Shown piece after piece: positions 23,913-32,013 of a stretch of 64,000 bases of DNA (its first letter is position 1; each line of letters starts with the position of its first letter). The DNA is from Halorubrum trapanicum (GTDB lineage Archaea > Halobacteriota > Halobacteria > Halobacteriales > Haloferacaceae): positions 124,001 to 188,000 of the forward strand of contig NZ_JAGGKE010000006.1 of NCBI RefSeq assembly GCF_017873555.1. The letters run 5' to 3'. Under the pieces are notes generated by a model, which saw nothing but the letters and a program-made list of their open reading frames with translations, was not told the DNA's origin and made no database searches. Position numbers and translations under genes: made by a program.

Positions 23913-25916
23913 TCATCCGCTCGACCGGGGGTCGACGTACGCCTCGACCAGCTTCCGCTCGGCCGCGCGGAGGTGCTGGTGGAACGTCTGCCGGGTGATC
24001 CCCATCCGCTCCGCGATCTCCGAGCCGTCGACCGGCCGCGGCCACTCGAAGTAGCCGTTCAGCTCGGCGGTTTTCAGCGCCGCGCGCTGCCGCTCGGTGA
24101 GCCGCTCGTCGACCGCCGCCGCGAACTCCGCGACGGTGCGGTCGCGGCTCTCGCGCTCGACGCGCGACCGGAGTTCGACGCCGTCGTACTCGTCGCGGAA
24201 CACGTCGAGGATCGACCGGACGTCGCGCTCGGGCGGCGCCTCGATCGTCAGCGTCGCCGCGTCCGCCGTGGCGGTCGCCTCCGTGACGACGCCGCCGTGG
24301 TCGGCCAGCCGCGCGAGCGGCGGCGACTCGGTGACGGTGACGGCGAAGCTGACGCCGTCGTTCGTCTCCGAGACCGGCCGCACCGACTCGACGAGCGGCA
24401 GTTCCGGCAGCTCGCCGAGGTCCACGTTGCCGCCGTCGACTCGGAAGTACAGCTCGCCGGCGTCGTCGTCGAGCCGCGTCGTCCCGAGGTGCTCGACCTC
24501 CTCGCCGACCGCGTCGGCGATCCGCGTGAGCGACGACGCCGGATCGCGGATCTCCACGACGATCTCGCAGACGCGGTCGGTGGTGAGGATCCGCGTCGTC
24601 TCGACCGAGTGGAGACCGTTGGCGATCATCTTGCCGACCGACTCGCACACCTTCCGCTCCCGGCGGTCGAGGACGTTCGCGCCGTTCCCGTAGATACCCA
24701 ACACCCCGTACCGGCGCTTCCCGTACGTGAGCGGGACGACGAGCAGCTGCGTCCCGCCGGCGGACTCCGGCGAGAGCAGGCCGCCGTCGCCCCCCTCTAT
24801 CGACCCGCCCTGAAGCTCCTCCGTCTCGATCGCCTCCCGGACCTCGGCCGGCGTCTCCTCGACGTCGAGCGTCGTTCCCGGCTCGACCCGCACCCCGCTC
24901 GCGGCGCTGATCTCGAAGCGCCCGGTCGCCGAGGAGACCTCCCCGATCCACGCGCCGGCGTACCCCGGCTCGTCGGCGACGACCTCGCAGACGCGCTCCG
25001 GGATGACCTCGGGGTCCCAGTTCTCGACGAGGATCCGGCTGATCTCGCTGAGGAGACCGTTCACCCGACCGAGGAGCCTGTCGAGCGCCCGGCGCTCCGT
25101 CGCGAGCTTCTTCGCCCGCTCCTCGGCGAGCCGCTCCGCCTCCTTCCGCTCGCTGACGTCGTTCTGGAACCCGACGTAGTGGGCCAGATCCCCCTCCTCG
25201 TCGTAGACGGGGGCCACCGTCAGCTCGTTCCAGAAGGGGGTTCCGTCGCGCCGGTAGTTGCGGATCTCGACGGTCACCTGCTCCTCGTTTCCGATCGCCT
25301 CCGCGACCTCCTCGACGGTCTCCGGGTCCGTCCCCGGCCCTTGGAGGAACCGGGGGTTCCGCCCGAGAGCCTCCTCGACCGGGTAGCCGGTGTGTTCCTC
25401 CCACGCGCCGTTGACGTACACGAGCGGGTAGTCCGGGAGGTCCGGGTCGCTGATGCTGATCCCGATCGGCGCGTCCTCGACGGCCCGCCTCACTTCCGGC
25501 GCGGACGGCTCGTGGTCGGAGACGTCCTGTCGCGGCTCCGCGGCGGTCGTCCCCGAGGCGACCGCGGAGACGTCGGCGACGAGCCGCTCGATCGACGCCG
25601 ACCCGTTCTTCCGGAGGAACCGGTCGACGCCGCTCTCGAAAGCCGCCTCCGAAAGGCCCTCCTCGTCCGTCTCGGTGAACATCACGACCGGCACGCCGGC
25701 GTCGGCCTCCTCGATCGCGGTCGCCAACGCGATGCCGTCGTCGCCGGCCAGCGCGTACTCGCTGACGACGCAGTCGTACTCGCCCGTCGTCGCCTTCGCG
25801 ACCGCGGACGCCGCGGTCTCCGTGCGCGTCACGTCGAACCCCGCGGCGTCGAGCGCCGACCGGATCCGATCGCTTCCCTCGTCCGGATGGACGAGCAGAG
25901 TCCGAGCGTTCGCCAT
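23913..25916 (-). CDS. bat: Bat-like regulator: pseudo-receiver, PAS, GAF and HTH_10 domains
   Basis: A 667-residue protein. Residues 1-118 fold as a receiver, but the phospho-acceptor position is Glu53 (VVSEYALAGDDG) while Thr and Lys of the switch are kept (MFTET, FLRKNG). Next come a PAS domain (about 160-270, GISISDPDLPDYPLVYVNGAWEEHTGYP), a coiled linker, a GAF domain (about 300-440), a bacterio-opsin-activator middle domain, and a C-terminal HTH_10 (LTERQRAALKTAELNGYFEWPRP..ITRQTFHQHLRAAERKL). This is the architecture of Bat, which senses oxygen and light and activates bop. Its position 2.6 kb from bop supports that role, but paralogues exist, so the symbol is tentative. Confidence 0.78.
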   Translation of the reverse strand: MANARTLLVHPDEGSDRIRSALDAAGFDVTRTETAASAVAKATTGEYDCVVSEYALAGDDGIALATAIEEADAGVPVVMFTETDEEGLSEAAFESGVDRFLRKNGSASIERLVADVSAVASGTTAAEPRQDVSDHEPSAPEVRRAVEDAPIGISISDPDLPDYPLVYVNGAWEEHTGYPVEEALGRNPRFLQGPGTDPETVEEVAEAIGNEEQVTVEIRNYRRDGTPFWNELTVAPVYDEEGDLAHYVGFQNDVSERKEAERLAEERAKKLATERRALDRLLGRVNGLLSEISRILVENWDPEVIPERVCEVVADEPGYAGAWIGEVSSATGRFEISAASGVRVEPGTTLDVEETPAEVREAIETEELQGGSIEGGDGGLLSPESAGGTQLLVVPLTYGKRRYGVLGIYGNGANVLDRRERKVCESVGKMIANGLHSVETTRILTTDRVCEIVVEIRDPASSLTRIADAVGEEVEHLGTTRLDDDAGELYFRVDGGNVDLGELPELPLVESVRPVSETNDGVSFAVTVTESPPLARLADHGGVVTEATATADAATLTIEAPPERDVRSILDVFRDEYDGVELRSRVERESRDRTVAEFAAAVDERLTERQRAALKTAELNGYFEWPRPVDGSEIAERMGITRQTFHQHLRAAERKLVEAYVDPRSSG

Positions 25917-25927
25917 ACGCTCCCTTT

Positions 25928-25948
25928 CGTATCAATACGAGTTAATGG
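25928..25948 (-). promoter_or_regulatory. Promoter of the bat-like gene with an inverted repeat
   Basis: On the gene strand a TATA-like ATTAACT (25948-25942) lies about 28 nt before the ATG at 25916, so the message should be nearly leaderless. Between them sits CGTAT-TG-ATACG (25939-25928), a perfect inverted repeat with a 2-nt spacer. An operator between TATA and start is the usual place for a repressor or autoregulator. Which protein binds is unknown. Confidence 0.5.
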
Positions 25949-26123
25949 TTGCCAGTATTCCGAGGAGGTAGAGCGGGGTCCCTCGCTCGCCGCGAACGAG
26001 GGGCACCGGACGCCGACGGTGTCCAGTTAGGCATGATTCCTTTGTGATCGCTACGCGTCGCGATCGACGTATGCTGCCGACGATCGTCGCCGGAGAGGCG
26101 TCCCGCGACCGGAGCGACGAACG

Positions 26124-28187
26124 ATGAGCGTGCGCGTCCCGGTCCGGGAGCCGCCCACGTCGGTCCCCGGGGACCGCGTCGGTCTCCCCGAGTCCCTCCT
26201 CGCGGACCTCGGGGTCGGTCTCGGCGACTCGGTCGCCGTCGAGGACGCGCACCGCGTCGTCGCCCCGGTCGTCGCGGTCGACGACGGTGAGCGGGCCGTC
26301 TTCCTCCCGGAGCGACTCCGCCGGACCGCCGGCGTCGAGCCGGGCGAGGTCGCGACCGTGGCGGTCTCGGACCTCCCGGTCGCGTCGTCGGTCACGCTGC
26401 GACTCCGCCAGTCGGTCGATCTGGCGCGGAGCGAGGACGCCATCCGTCGCCGGCTCGACCGACGCGTCGTGGCCGTCGGCGACGAGTTCGATGTCACCCG
26501 CCTCGGCGGCGCCCTCACGCTCCGGTTCGCCGTGCGGGACGTGACCCCCTCGTCGCCCGCCGTCGTCGGCGACGAGACCGAGATCACCGTCGCGGCCGAC
26601 GACGGGAAACCGGCCGTCGTCGCCGAACACCCGGGCGGCGCCGGCGACGAGTTCGTTTCGACGGCGACGTTCGAGCGCCTCCGCGACGCGGTCGCGACCC
26701 GGTTCGACGCCGCCGACACGTTCGAGTCGGCTGGGTACCCGACGCTGGGACTGCTCCTCCACGGGCCGCGCGGGTCGGGGAAGACGACGCTCGTCGAGAC
26801 CGTCGCGGCCGCGACCGGCGCGACGCTCGTCCGCGCCTCAGCGGCCCGGATTCGGGGCGAGCGGGCCGGCGACCGGGCGGACCGGCTCGACCGCGTCGTC
26901 GAGACCGTTCAGGAGAGCGAAGCGACCGTCGTCCTCCTCGACGACCTCGAGGCGCTCGGGACCGACGACGGGGGCGGGTCCGCGCTGGCCGACCGGTTCC
27001 GGGCGACGATCGACGAACTCCGCGCCGGGGACCGAACCGTCGTGATCGGCGCGACGACCGACCCGAGCGGCGTGCCGTCGGCGCTGCGCCGCGGCGGGCG
27101 GTTCGACCGCGAGATCGGGGTCGAACCGCTGACGCCCGCGGAGCGGCGGGACGCGCTCGAAACGCTCTGCGAGGGCGCGCCGCTCGCGATGGACGTCGAC
27201 TTCGAGTCGGTCGCCTCGCGGCTCAACGGCTACGTGTTCGCCGATCTGGCCGTCCTCGCGGACGCGGCGCTGGAGCGGGCGGTCCGGCGCGACGGCCGGA
27301 CCGCGATCCGGATGGCCGACTTCGACGCCGCGCTCGACGACGTCGAGCCGACCGGGCTCCGGGAGGTCACGGTCGAGTTCCCCGCGGTCGGCTGGGACGA
27401 GGTCGGCGGGCTGGAGGAAGCGAAACGCGAGCTGGTGCGCGCGGTGTACTGGCCGCTGGAGTACGCCGACCGCTTCGCGGAGCTGGGGATCGACCCCCCG
27501 TCCGGCGTGCTGCTGTACGGGCCGCCGGGGACCGGGAAGACGCTGCTCGCGCGGGCCGCGGCGAGCCTCAGCGACGCGAACTTCATCCCGGTGAACGGAC
27601 CGGAGCTGCTCGACAAGTACGTCGGCGCGAGCGAGCAGGCGGTCCGCGACCTGTTCGCCACGGCGCGCGAGAACGCGCCGGCGGTGGTCTTCTTCGACGA
27701 GGTCGACGCCGTTTCGCCGAAGCGCCGCGGCGACGACACGGGCGCCGGCGAGCGCGTCGTGTCACAGCTGCTGACCGAACTCGACGGGCTGGAGCCGCTG
27801 ACCGACGTCGTGGTGATCGCGGCGACGAACCGCCCGGACAGCATCGACGAGGCGCTGCTCCGGCCGGGTCGGATCGAGAAGATGGTCGAGACGCCGCTCC
27901 CGGACCGCGACGCGCGCCGCGAGATTCTCGGGATTCACGCGCGGGAGACCCCGGTCGCGTCCGGCGTCGACTTCGACTCGCTCGCCGACCGCACCGGCGG
28001 GTACAGCGGCGGCGACCTCGCGGCGCTGGTCCGGGAGGCCGGGCTGCTCGCGATCGAGGACGCGATCGTCGACGACGGGCCGCCGGTCGAGCCGACGGTC
28101 GGGCGCGACCACTTCGAGCGCGCCCTCGCCGAGACCTCGCCCTCGACCCGTGACGGCCGCGACGACGCCGGTCTTCCGGACGAGTAG
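26124..28187 (+). CDS. CDC48/VCP-like AAA ATPase with a non-canonical first ATPase domain
   Basis: A 687-residue protein. Residues 1-170 form the CDC48 N domain (REPPTSVPGDRVGLPESLLADLGVGLGDSVAVED is the double-psi barrel). D1 (about 210-400) has Walker A GPRGSGKTT and Walker B VVLLDDLEAL, where the catalytic Glu is Asp. D2 (about 415-660) is canonical with GPPGTGKT, FFDEVDA, AATNRPD and the arginine-finger GR. Such unfoldases extract proteins for degradation or remodelling. D1 divergence suggests that D2 does the mechanical work. The gene is divergent from bat and ends 20 bp from the convergent small membrane gene of the bop cluster. Confidence 0.9.
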   Translation: MSVRVPVREPPTSVPGDRVGLPESLLADLGVGLGDSVAVEDAHRVVAPVVAVDDGERAVFLPERLRRTAGVEPGEVATVAVSDLPVASSVTLRLRQSVDLARSEDAIRRRLDRRVVAVGDEFDVTRLGGALTLRFAVRDVTPSSPAVVGDETEITVAADDGKPAVVAEHPGGAGDEFVSTATFERLRDAVATRFDAADTFESAGYPTLGLLLHGPRGSGKTTLVETVAAATGATLVRASAARIRGERAGDRADRLDRVVETVQESEATVVLLDDLEALGTDDGGGSALADRFRATIDELRAGDRTVVIGATTDPSGVPSALRRGGRFDREIGVEPLTPAERRDALETLCEGAPLAMDVDFESVASRLNGYVFADLAVLADAALERAVRRDGRTAIRMADFDAALDDVEPTGLREVTVEFPAVGWDEVGGLEEAKRELVRAVYWPLEYADRFAELGIDPPSGVLLYGPPGTGKTLLARAAASLSDANFIPVNGPELLDKYVGASEQAVRDLFATARENAPAVVFFDEVDAVSPKRRGDDTGAGERVVSQLLTELDGLEPLTDVVVIAATNRPDSIDEALLRPGRIEKMVETPLPDRDARREILGIHARETPVASGVDFDSLADRTGGYSGGDLAALVREAGLLAIEDAIVDDGPPVEPTVGRDHFERALAETSPSTRDGRDDAGLPDE

Positions 28188-28207
28188 GCGACACCCGTCG
28201 CCCGCTC

Positions 28208-28438
28208 TCACCTCTCGTTCGGCTCCTCGTGGAGGTTGAGAACGAAGTAGACGACGCCGCCCATGGCGATCAGTTCGAGCGCCGCCATCGTCCAGAATCG
28301 CACGTTGAGTCCGCCGCTCGGTTCCTGTAGCGTCGGGATCAGGAAGATTCCGACGAGCGCGATCGCGGCGCACGCGCTCAGCCCGACGACGGCCCGCGTG
28401 TTCAGTACTGGCGGCCGTTCGGTGGTGGTTTCGGTCAT
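28208..28438 (-). CDS. Small two-helix membrane protein encoded just downstream of bop
   Basis: A 76-residue protein with two predicted membrane segments: VVGLSACAAIALVGIFLIPTL (about 17-37) and FWTMAALELIAMGGVVYFVLNLH (about 48-70), with charged ends (MTETTTERPPVLNTR, EEPNER). I recognise no named family. It follows bop on the same strand after 64 bp that contain an inverted repeat, so it is either in the bop transcript or separately controlled. By position it could assist bacteriorhodopsin assembly or purple-membrane packing, but this is only context. Confidence 0.7.
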   Translation of the reverse strand: MTETTTERPPVLNTRAVVGLSACAAIALVGIFLIPTLQEPSGGLNVRFWTMAALELIAMGGVVYFVLNLHEEPNER

Positions 28439-28458
28439 GTCGAAAAATGAGGGGTGGA

Positions 28459-28501
28459 ACGGTTTGAACCGTGCTGTTCGCTGCGTCGGGTGGAGTACCC
28501 G
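28459..28501 (-). terminator. Inverted repeats in the bop-downstream spacer, possible terminator
   Basis: ACGGTT-TG-AACCGT (28459-28472) is a perfect inverted repeat, and GGGT-GGAGT-ACCC (28489-28501) a shorter one touching the bop stop codon. Either could fold in the bop transcript and attenuate or end it before the small membrane-protein gene. There is no long T-run, so termination is uncertain, and a protein-binding role is possible. Confidence 0.35.
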
Positions 28502-28502
28502 A

Positions 28503-29279
28503 TCAGTCCGCGGCGGAGGCCTCGGCGCCGGCGGACGGCTCCGGCGCCCCGGTGTCGCCGAGGATGGCGCGGCTGCGGAGCAGGATGAAGCCGAAGCCGA
28601 CCTTGGCCGTCACGTCGAGAACCATGAACAGGAGGGTCTCGATGCCGAGACCGACGACGCCGGCACCCTCAGTGCCGATGATCCACAGGATCGGGTAGGC
28701 CGTCCAGAGGACCAACACCAGCGCGGTCAACGTGTTGAACGTGCTCTGGACGTCGGCCGAGCGCTGCTTCGCCGCGCTGCGGAGGCTCGTGGCGAGGAAG
28801 TACAGCACGACGATCATGCAGATCGTGCTGAACAGCCACCAGGAGTACCGCGCGACCGCCGTGTGCGAGAGCGCGCCGACGAGACCGGTGACGATCATCA
28901 GCGCGTCGACGCCGACGAGCGTCCCGATGGTCACGCGGTCGACCTTCGCGAGCAGCGCGAGGTCGAGCAGCAGCAGCGGCGTGGTGAACAGCCAGTCCGC
29001 GTACCGCGCGTAGTAGATGTCGAGCATCTCGCCGCCGACCTGGACCTCCGTCAGGCCGATGCCGAAGAACATCGACAGGTACGCCGCCGACGCGATCCCC
29101 GGCACGAGGATCGTAATCGCGTAGTACTCACGGGCCTCCTTGTCCGTCACGCCCCAGCCGCGGGCGATGAAGTAGAAGGTCCCGAGGAGCATCAGTAGCG
29201 TTCCGATACCCAACCACAGCGTCTCGGGGCGTCCGTCCCCGAGCAGGTCGTATCCCGCCGTTAGCGCTATCGGATCCAT
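28503..29279 (-). CDS. bop: Bacteriorhodopsin, light-driven proton pump
   Basis: From ATG 29279 the product has 258 residues and seven helices. All proton-pump residues align with Halobacterium bacteriorhodopsin at a +10 offset: Arg92 and Asp95 in [12 protein letters not shown] (Arg82, Asp85), Asp106 (Asp96, the proton donor), Asp125 (Asp115), Glu204 and Glu214 (Glu194, Glu204, proton release), Asp222 and the retinal Lys226 in [10 protein letters not shown] (Asp212, Lys216). The C-terminal tail [14 protein letters not shown] is also shared. An in-frame ATG at 29324 would add [15 protein letters not shown], but the TATA box lies inside that stretch, so 29279 is the leaderless start. Confidence 0.97.
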   Translation of the reverse strand: MDPIALTAGYDLLGDGRPETLWLGIGTLLMLLGTFYFIARGWGVTDKEAREYYAITILVPGIASAAYLSMFFGIGLTEVQVGGEMLDIYYARYADWLFTTPLLLLDLALLAKVDRVTIGTLVGVDALMIVTGLVGALSHTAVARYSWWLFSTICMIVVLYFLATSLRSAAKQRSADVQSTFNTLTALVLVLWTAYPILWIIGTEGAGVVGLGIETLLFMVLDVTAKVGFGFILLRSRAILGDTGAPEPSAGAEASAAD

Positions 29280-29297
29280 ACCCACATCATGATACAG

Positions 29298-29335
29298 TAT
29301 ATATTCTATTGAGATCGATGCCAACCCAGTCAGGT
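29298..29335 (-). promoter_or_regulatory. bop promoter: TATA box and UAS-like element
   Basis: On the bop strand AATATATA (29305-29298) lies about 23 nt before ATG 29279, giving a leaderless or nearly leaderless message as in Halobacterium bop. Sixteen bp further upstream is ACCTGACTGGGTTGG (29335-29321). This resembles the bop UAS consensus ACCcnactagTTnG that responds to Bat, with one extra base in the centre. Its place, about -42 to -56 from the start, agrees with the known UAS position. Binding by Bat is inferred. Confidence 0.7.
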
Positions 29336-29457
29336 ATCGCCGTCGCCGGACGCTCGCTTACGGAAGCGCCTCGACCGTCGCCGCCGGCGTCGCAGCCTCC
29401 TTCGGGGGAAACGTTGTCGGCCCGAAAGTAATGGGACTGGGGCACCAGGGATCTCAC

Positions 29458-29838
29458 ATGGCCGACGACGACACCGAGGCGGAAGCGGAATCGACCGTCG
29501 AGACCACCGCGGAACGGGAGACGGAGGCGGAGGCGACCGACGACGTCACCATCGACGTGGAGGCGATCGACGCGTACGAGCAGCGCATCGAGGAGCTGTC
29601 GGCCGCGGTCGAGGAGCGCGACGAGACGATCGAGGAGCTCCGGTCGGTCGTCGAGGAGCAGTCGGAACAGATCGACACGCTCGAAAACCAGTTTCTGGAC
29701 CTGTCCGCGCGGGTCGCCGACGGCCGGAACCTCGGCGTCTGCCCCGAGTGTAACGGTCCCACGGAAAAGAAGGAACGGCTCTTCCGGTCGGACACGATCG
29801 AGTGTACGCGCTGCGGCGAAGTGATCCACACGTACTGA
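29458..29838 (+). CDS. Coiled-coil zinc-ribbon protein
   Basis: A 126-residue protein. An acidic Thr/Glu/Ala-rich start is followed by a coiled coil (about residues 34-92: YEQRIEELSAAVEERDETIEELRSVVEEQSEQIDTLENQFLDLSARV), then a zinc ribbon with CPECNG (about 98-103) and CTRCGEVIH near the C-terminus. The earlier in-frame ATG at 29431 adds MGLGHQGSH and is not preferred. The arrangement suggests a dimeric protein that binds nucleic acid or a partner protein. It is divergent from bop and upstream of blh, so it may belong to the retinal-protein locus, but no function can be assigned. Confidence 0.72.
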   Translation: MADDDTEAEAESTVETTAERETEAEATDDVTIDVEAIDAYEQRIEELSAAVEERDETIEELRSVVEEQSEQIDTLENQFLDLSARVADGRNLGVCPECNGPTEKKERLFRSDTIECTRCGEVIHTY

Positions 29839-30018
29839 CCGGGTCGATCCGAGACGCCTCCTCGAAGCGCCCCGTAGTTCCGGACCGCTCGCCGTCCGGA
29901 CCGCCTCCTCGACCGAGCGGCGTTCCCCGGGACACCGCCGCCGCGGCGCGGAACACGACTATAAAAGCCCGAATAATGACGACGAGGCCCTAACCCCCTG
30001 AGGGCCGTACGTACCGGT

Positions 30019-31071
30019 ATGTCGACGTCGACGGCGAGTCCGGTACAGCGGCTACTCGGTGAACCGGAGCGGACGGCCATCGGTGCGTCGCGCGCGGCGT
30101 TGCTCCTGCTCGCGGTCGGTTTCGGGGCGCTGTCCGCGGTCGGCACCGACGTGTCGCTCCGAACGCAGATGATCGCGTACCTCGTCGGGATGGTCGCGCT
30201 GAACCTCCCGCACGGGGGGTACGAACACTTCTCGAACCTCCGCCGGCGGGGACTCCCGTTCGGCGCGCGGTACGTGGGGCTGTACGTCGGCTTCGTCGCG
30301 GCGTTCGTGACCCTGTTCGTCGTCGCGCCGCTGCCCGCGCTGGCGCTCGCGTTCGGGACGGCGGTCGCGAAGGGGGGTCACGGCGACCTGCGCGTGATGG
30401 ACGCCTTGGTCGGCACCGATCACCTGCCGACCCGGCCCCAGCGGGCGCTCGCCGCTCTGGTCCGCGGCGGGGCCGTGATGGTCGTCCCCGCCGTCTTCTG
30501 GACGGACACCTTCTACGGCTTCACCGGCATCATGCTCGGCGTCTTCGACGGGCGGCTGGCTGGTCCCGCCGCCTCGTCGCCGGAGGCGTTCACCACGGCG
30601 CTCGGCGCCGGGTACGGCATCGCAGTACTCGCGCACCTCGGCGGCGGGCTCGCGACCAGCTGGCGCGCGACCGGCGGGATCGGTCGGTCGTGGCTCCTCG
30701 ACGCCGCGGAGACGCTGCTGCTCGTCGCGTACTTCGCGCTCGTGCCCGTGGTCGTCGCGATCGGGCTGTACTTCCCGCTGTGGTACTCGCTGCGCCAGTC
30801 GGCCCGGAGCATGGTCGTCGAGCGCGAGCGCCCCAGCCGGACCGAGGGCGTCTCGCTCGTCGTCGCGTGGGGCGTCCTCGTCGTCGGCGCGCTGGCCACG
30901 GCGACAGTCGCCGTCACCCTGTGGACCGTCGCTCCGAACCCGCTGGCCGGCGGGTCGCTCCTCTCCGGCGCCGTCGCCTTCTACACCATCTTCGTCTGCG
31001 TCATCGCGCTCCCGCACGTCGTGGTCGGGGAGTGGCTCGACTTCGGGCGCGGCATCTGGCACGTTCCCTGA
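30019..31071 (+). CDS. blh: Beta-carotene 15,15'-dioxygenase, Brp/Blh family
   Basis: A 350-residue multi-pass membrane enzyme that cleaves beta-carotene into two retinals, the chromophore for bacteriorhodopsin. The conserved histidines expected to bind iron are visible in LNLPHGGYEHF, KGGHGDLRVMD and CVIALPHVVVGEWLD. About nine hydrophobic segments are present. A TATA box TATAAAA at 29960-29966 predicts a short leader of about 30 nt. Its location 740 bp from bop on the opposite strand is the usual haloarchaeal arrangement and supports joint function. Confidence 0.93.
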   Translation: MSTSTASPVQRLLGEPERTAIGASRAALLLLAVGFGALSAVGTDVSLRTQMIAYLVGMVALNLPHGGYEHFSNLRRRGLPFGARYVGLYVGFVAAFVTLFVVAPLPALALAFGTAVAKGGHGDLRVMDALVGTDHLPTRPQRALAALVRGGAVMVVPAVFWTDTFYGFTGIMLGVFDGRLAGPAASSPEAFTTALGAGYGIAVLAHLGGGLATSWRATGGIGRSWLLDAAETLLLVAYFALVPVVVAIGLYFPLWYSLRQSARSMVVERERPSRTEGVSLVVAWGVLVVGALATATVAVTLWTVAPNPLAGGSLLSGAVAFYTIFVCVIALPHVVVGEWLDFGRGIWHVP

Positions 31072-31176
31072 CGGCGGGCGCGGACGCGACCGCGGCGCGC
31101 CCGCCGCGGAACGGACGGCCCGCTCGCGGTCGACGAGATAACAAGCCCTAAAACCCGTCTCGTCGACCGATACGGT

Positions 31177-31917
31177 ATGGCTCTGCGGTTCGCTCGGCGG
31201 CTCGGGCTCGCGGACGCGGTGACCGTGGCCAACGCCGCCGTCGGCTTCCTCGCCGTCGTCGCCGCGACGGTCGACGTCGCGCTCGCGGCCCGGCTGATCC
31301 TCCTCGCCGCCGTCGCGGACGGACTCGACGGCGTCGTCGCCCGCCACCGCGGCTCGACGCCCGCCGGTCCGTACCTCGACTCGCTGGCGGACGTGGCCTC
31401 CTTCGGAGTCGCGCCCGCCGCACTCGTCGCCGCGGTCGTGGGCGATGGGCGCTCGCTCGCGACCGACCCCGCGCTCGTCGCCGCCGGAATCGGCGCGGGA
31501 GCGCTGTTCGTCGCCGCCGCGGTCGCCCGGCTCGGACTCTACACCGCCGACGAGGACGGGTCTCGCGAGACGGTCGGCGTCCCAACCACGCTGGCGGCGA
31601 CGGTGCTCGCGGCCGCCGTCATCGCCGGCTACACCGCCCCGCTCCTCCTCGTCGCGGCGACGGCGGCGTTCGCGCTGCTCATGGGGTCGACGGTCACGTA
31701 TCCGGACCTCCACGCGCAGGACGCGCTCGTGATGGGCGTCGTCCAGGCGGCGGTGATACTCACCCCCGCCGGCCACATGGCGACGGGCGCGCTCCCCGCG
31801 TGGATCGGCGAGGGGTTCGCGTTCGCGCTGCTGTTCCTCTCGTGCGGCTACCTCCTGCTCGGCCCGCGCTTCTACTGGGGCGACGGGATCCGCGCACCGC
31901 CGGGCCTGCGGCGGTGA
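31177..31917 (+). CDS. pssA: CDP-alcohol phosphatidyltransferase, probably archaetidylserine synthase
   Basis: A 246-residue membrane protein with about seven helices and the family signature spread over DGLDGVVARHRGSTPAGPYLDSLAD, matching DGx2AR-x8-Gx3Dx3D, which binds the two metal ions and CDP-archaeol. N-terminal LGLADAVTVANAAVGFLAVV is the amphipathic plus first membrane helix. Haloarchaeal members make archaetidylserine, a precursor of archaetidylethanolamine needed for lipid anchoring of ArtA-processed surface proteins. The serine preference is taken from family resemblance and not proven. The decarboxylase partner pssD is not in the window. Confidence 0.8.
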   Translation: MALRFARRLGLADAVTVANAAVGFLAVVAATVDVALAARLILLAAVADGLDGVVARHRGSTPAGPYLDSLADVASFGVAPAALVAAVVGDGRSLATDPALVAAGIGAGALFVAAAVARLGLYTADEDGSRETVGVPTTLAATVLAAAVIAGYTAPLLLVAATAAFALLMGSTVTYPDLHAQDALVMGVVQAAVILTPAGHMATGALPAWIGEGFAFALLFLSCGYLLLGPRFYWGDGIRAPPGLRR

Positions 31918-32013
31918 CGCGGGAGAAACGAAGCCCGGACCCGCCGGTAGCGGTCGGTCGAAAAATCGCGGTGAGAATCGATCGACGGTGTCCCGTCGAC
32001 GGCCCGAGGGGCC

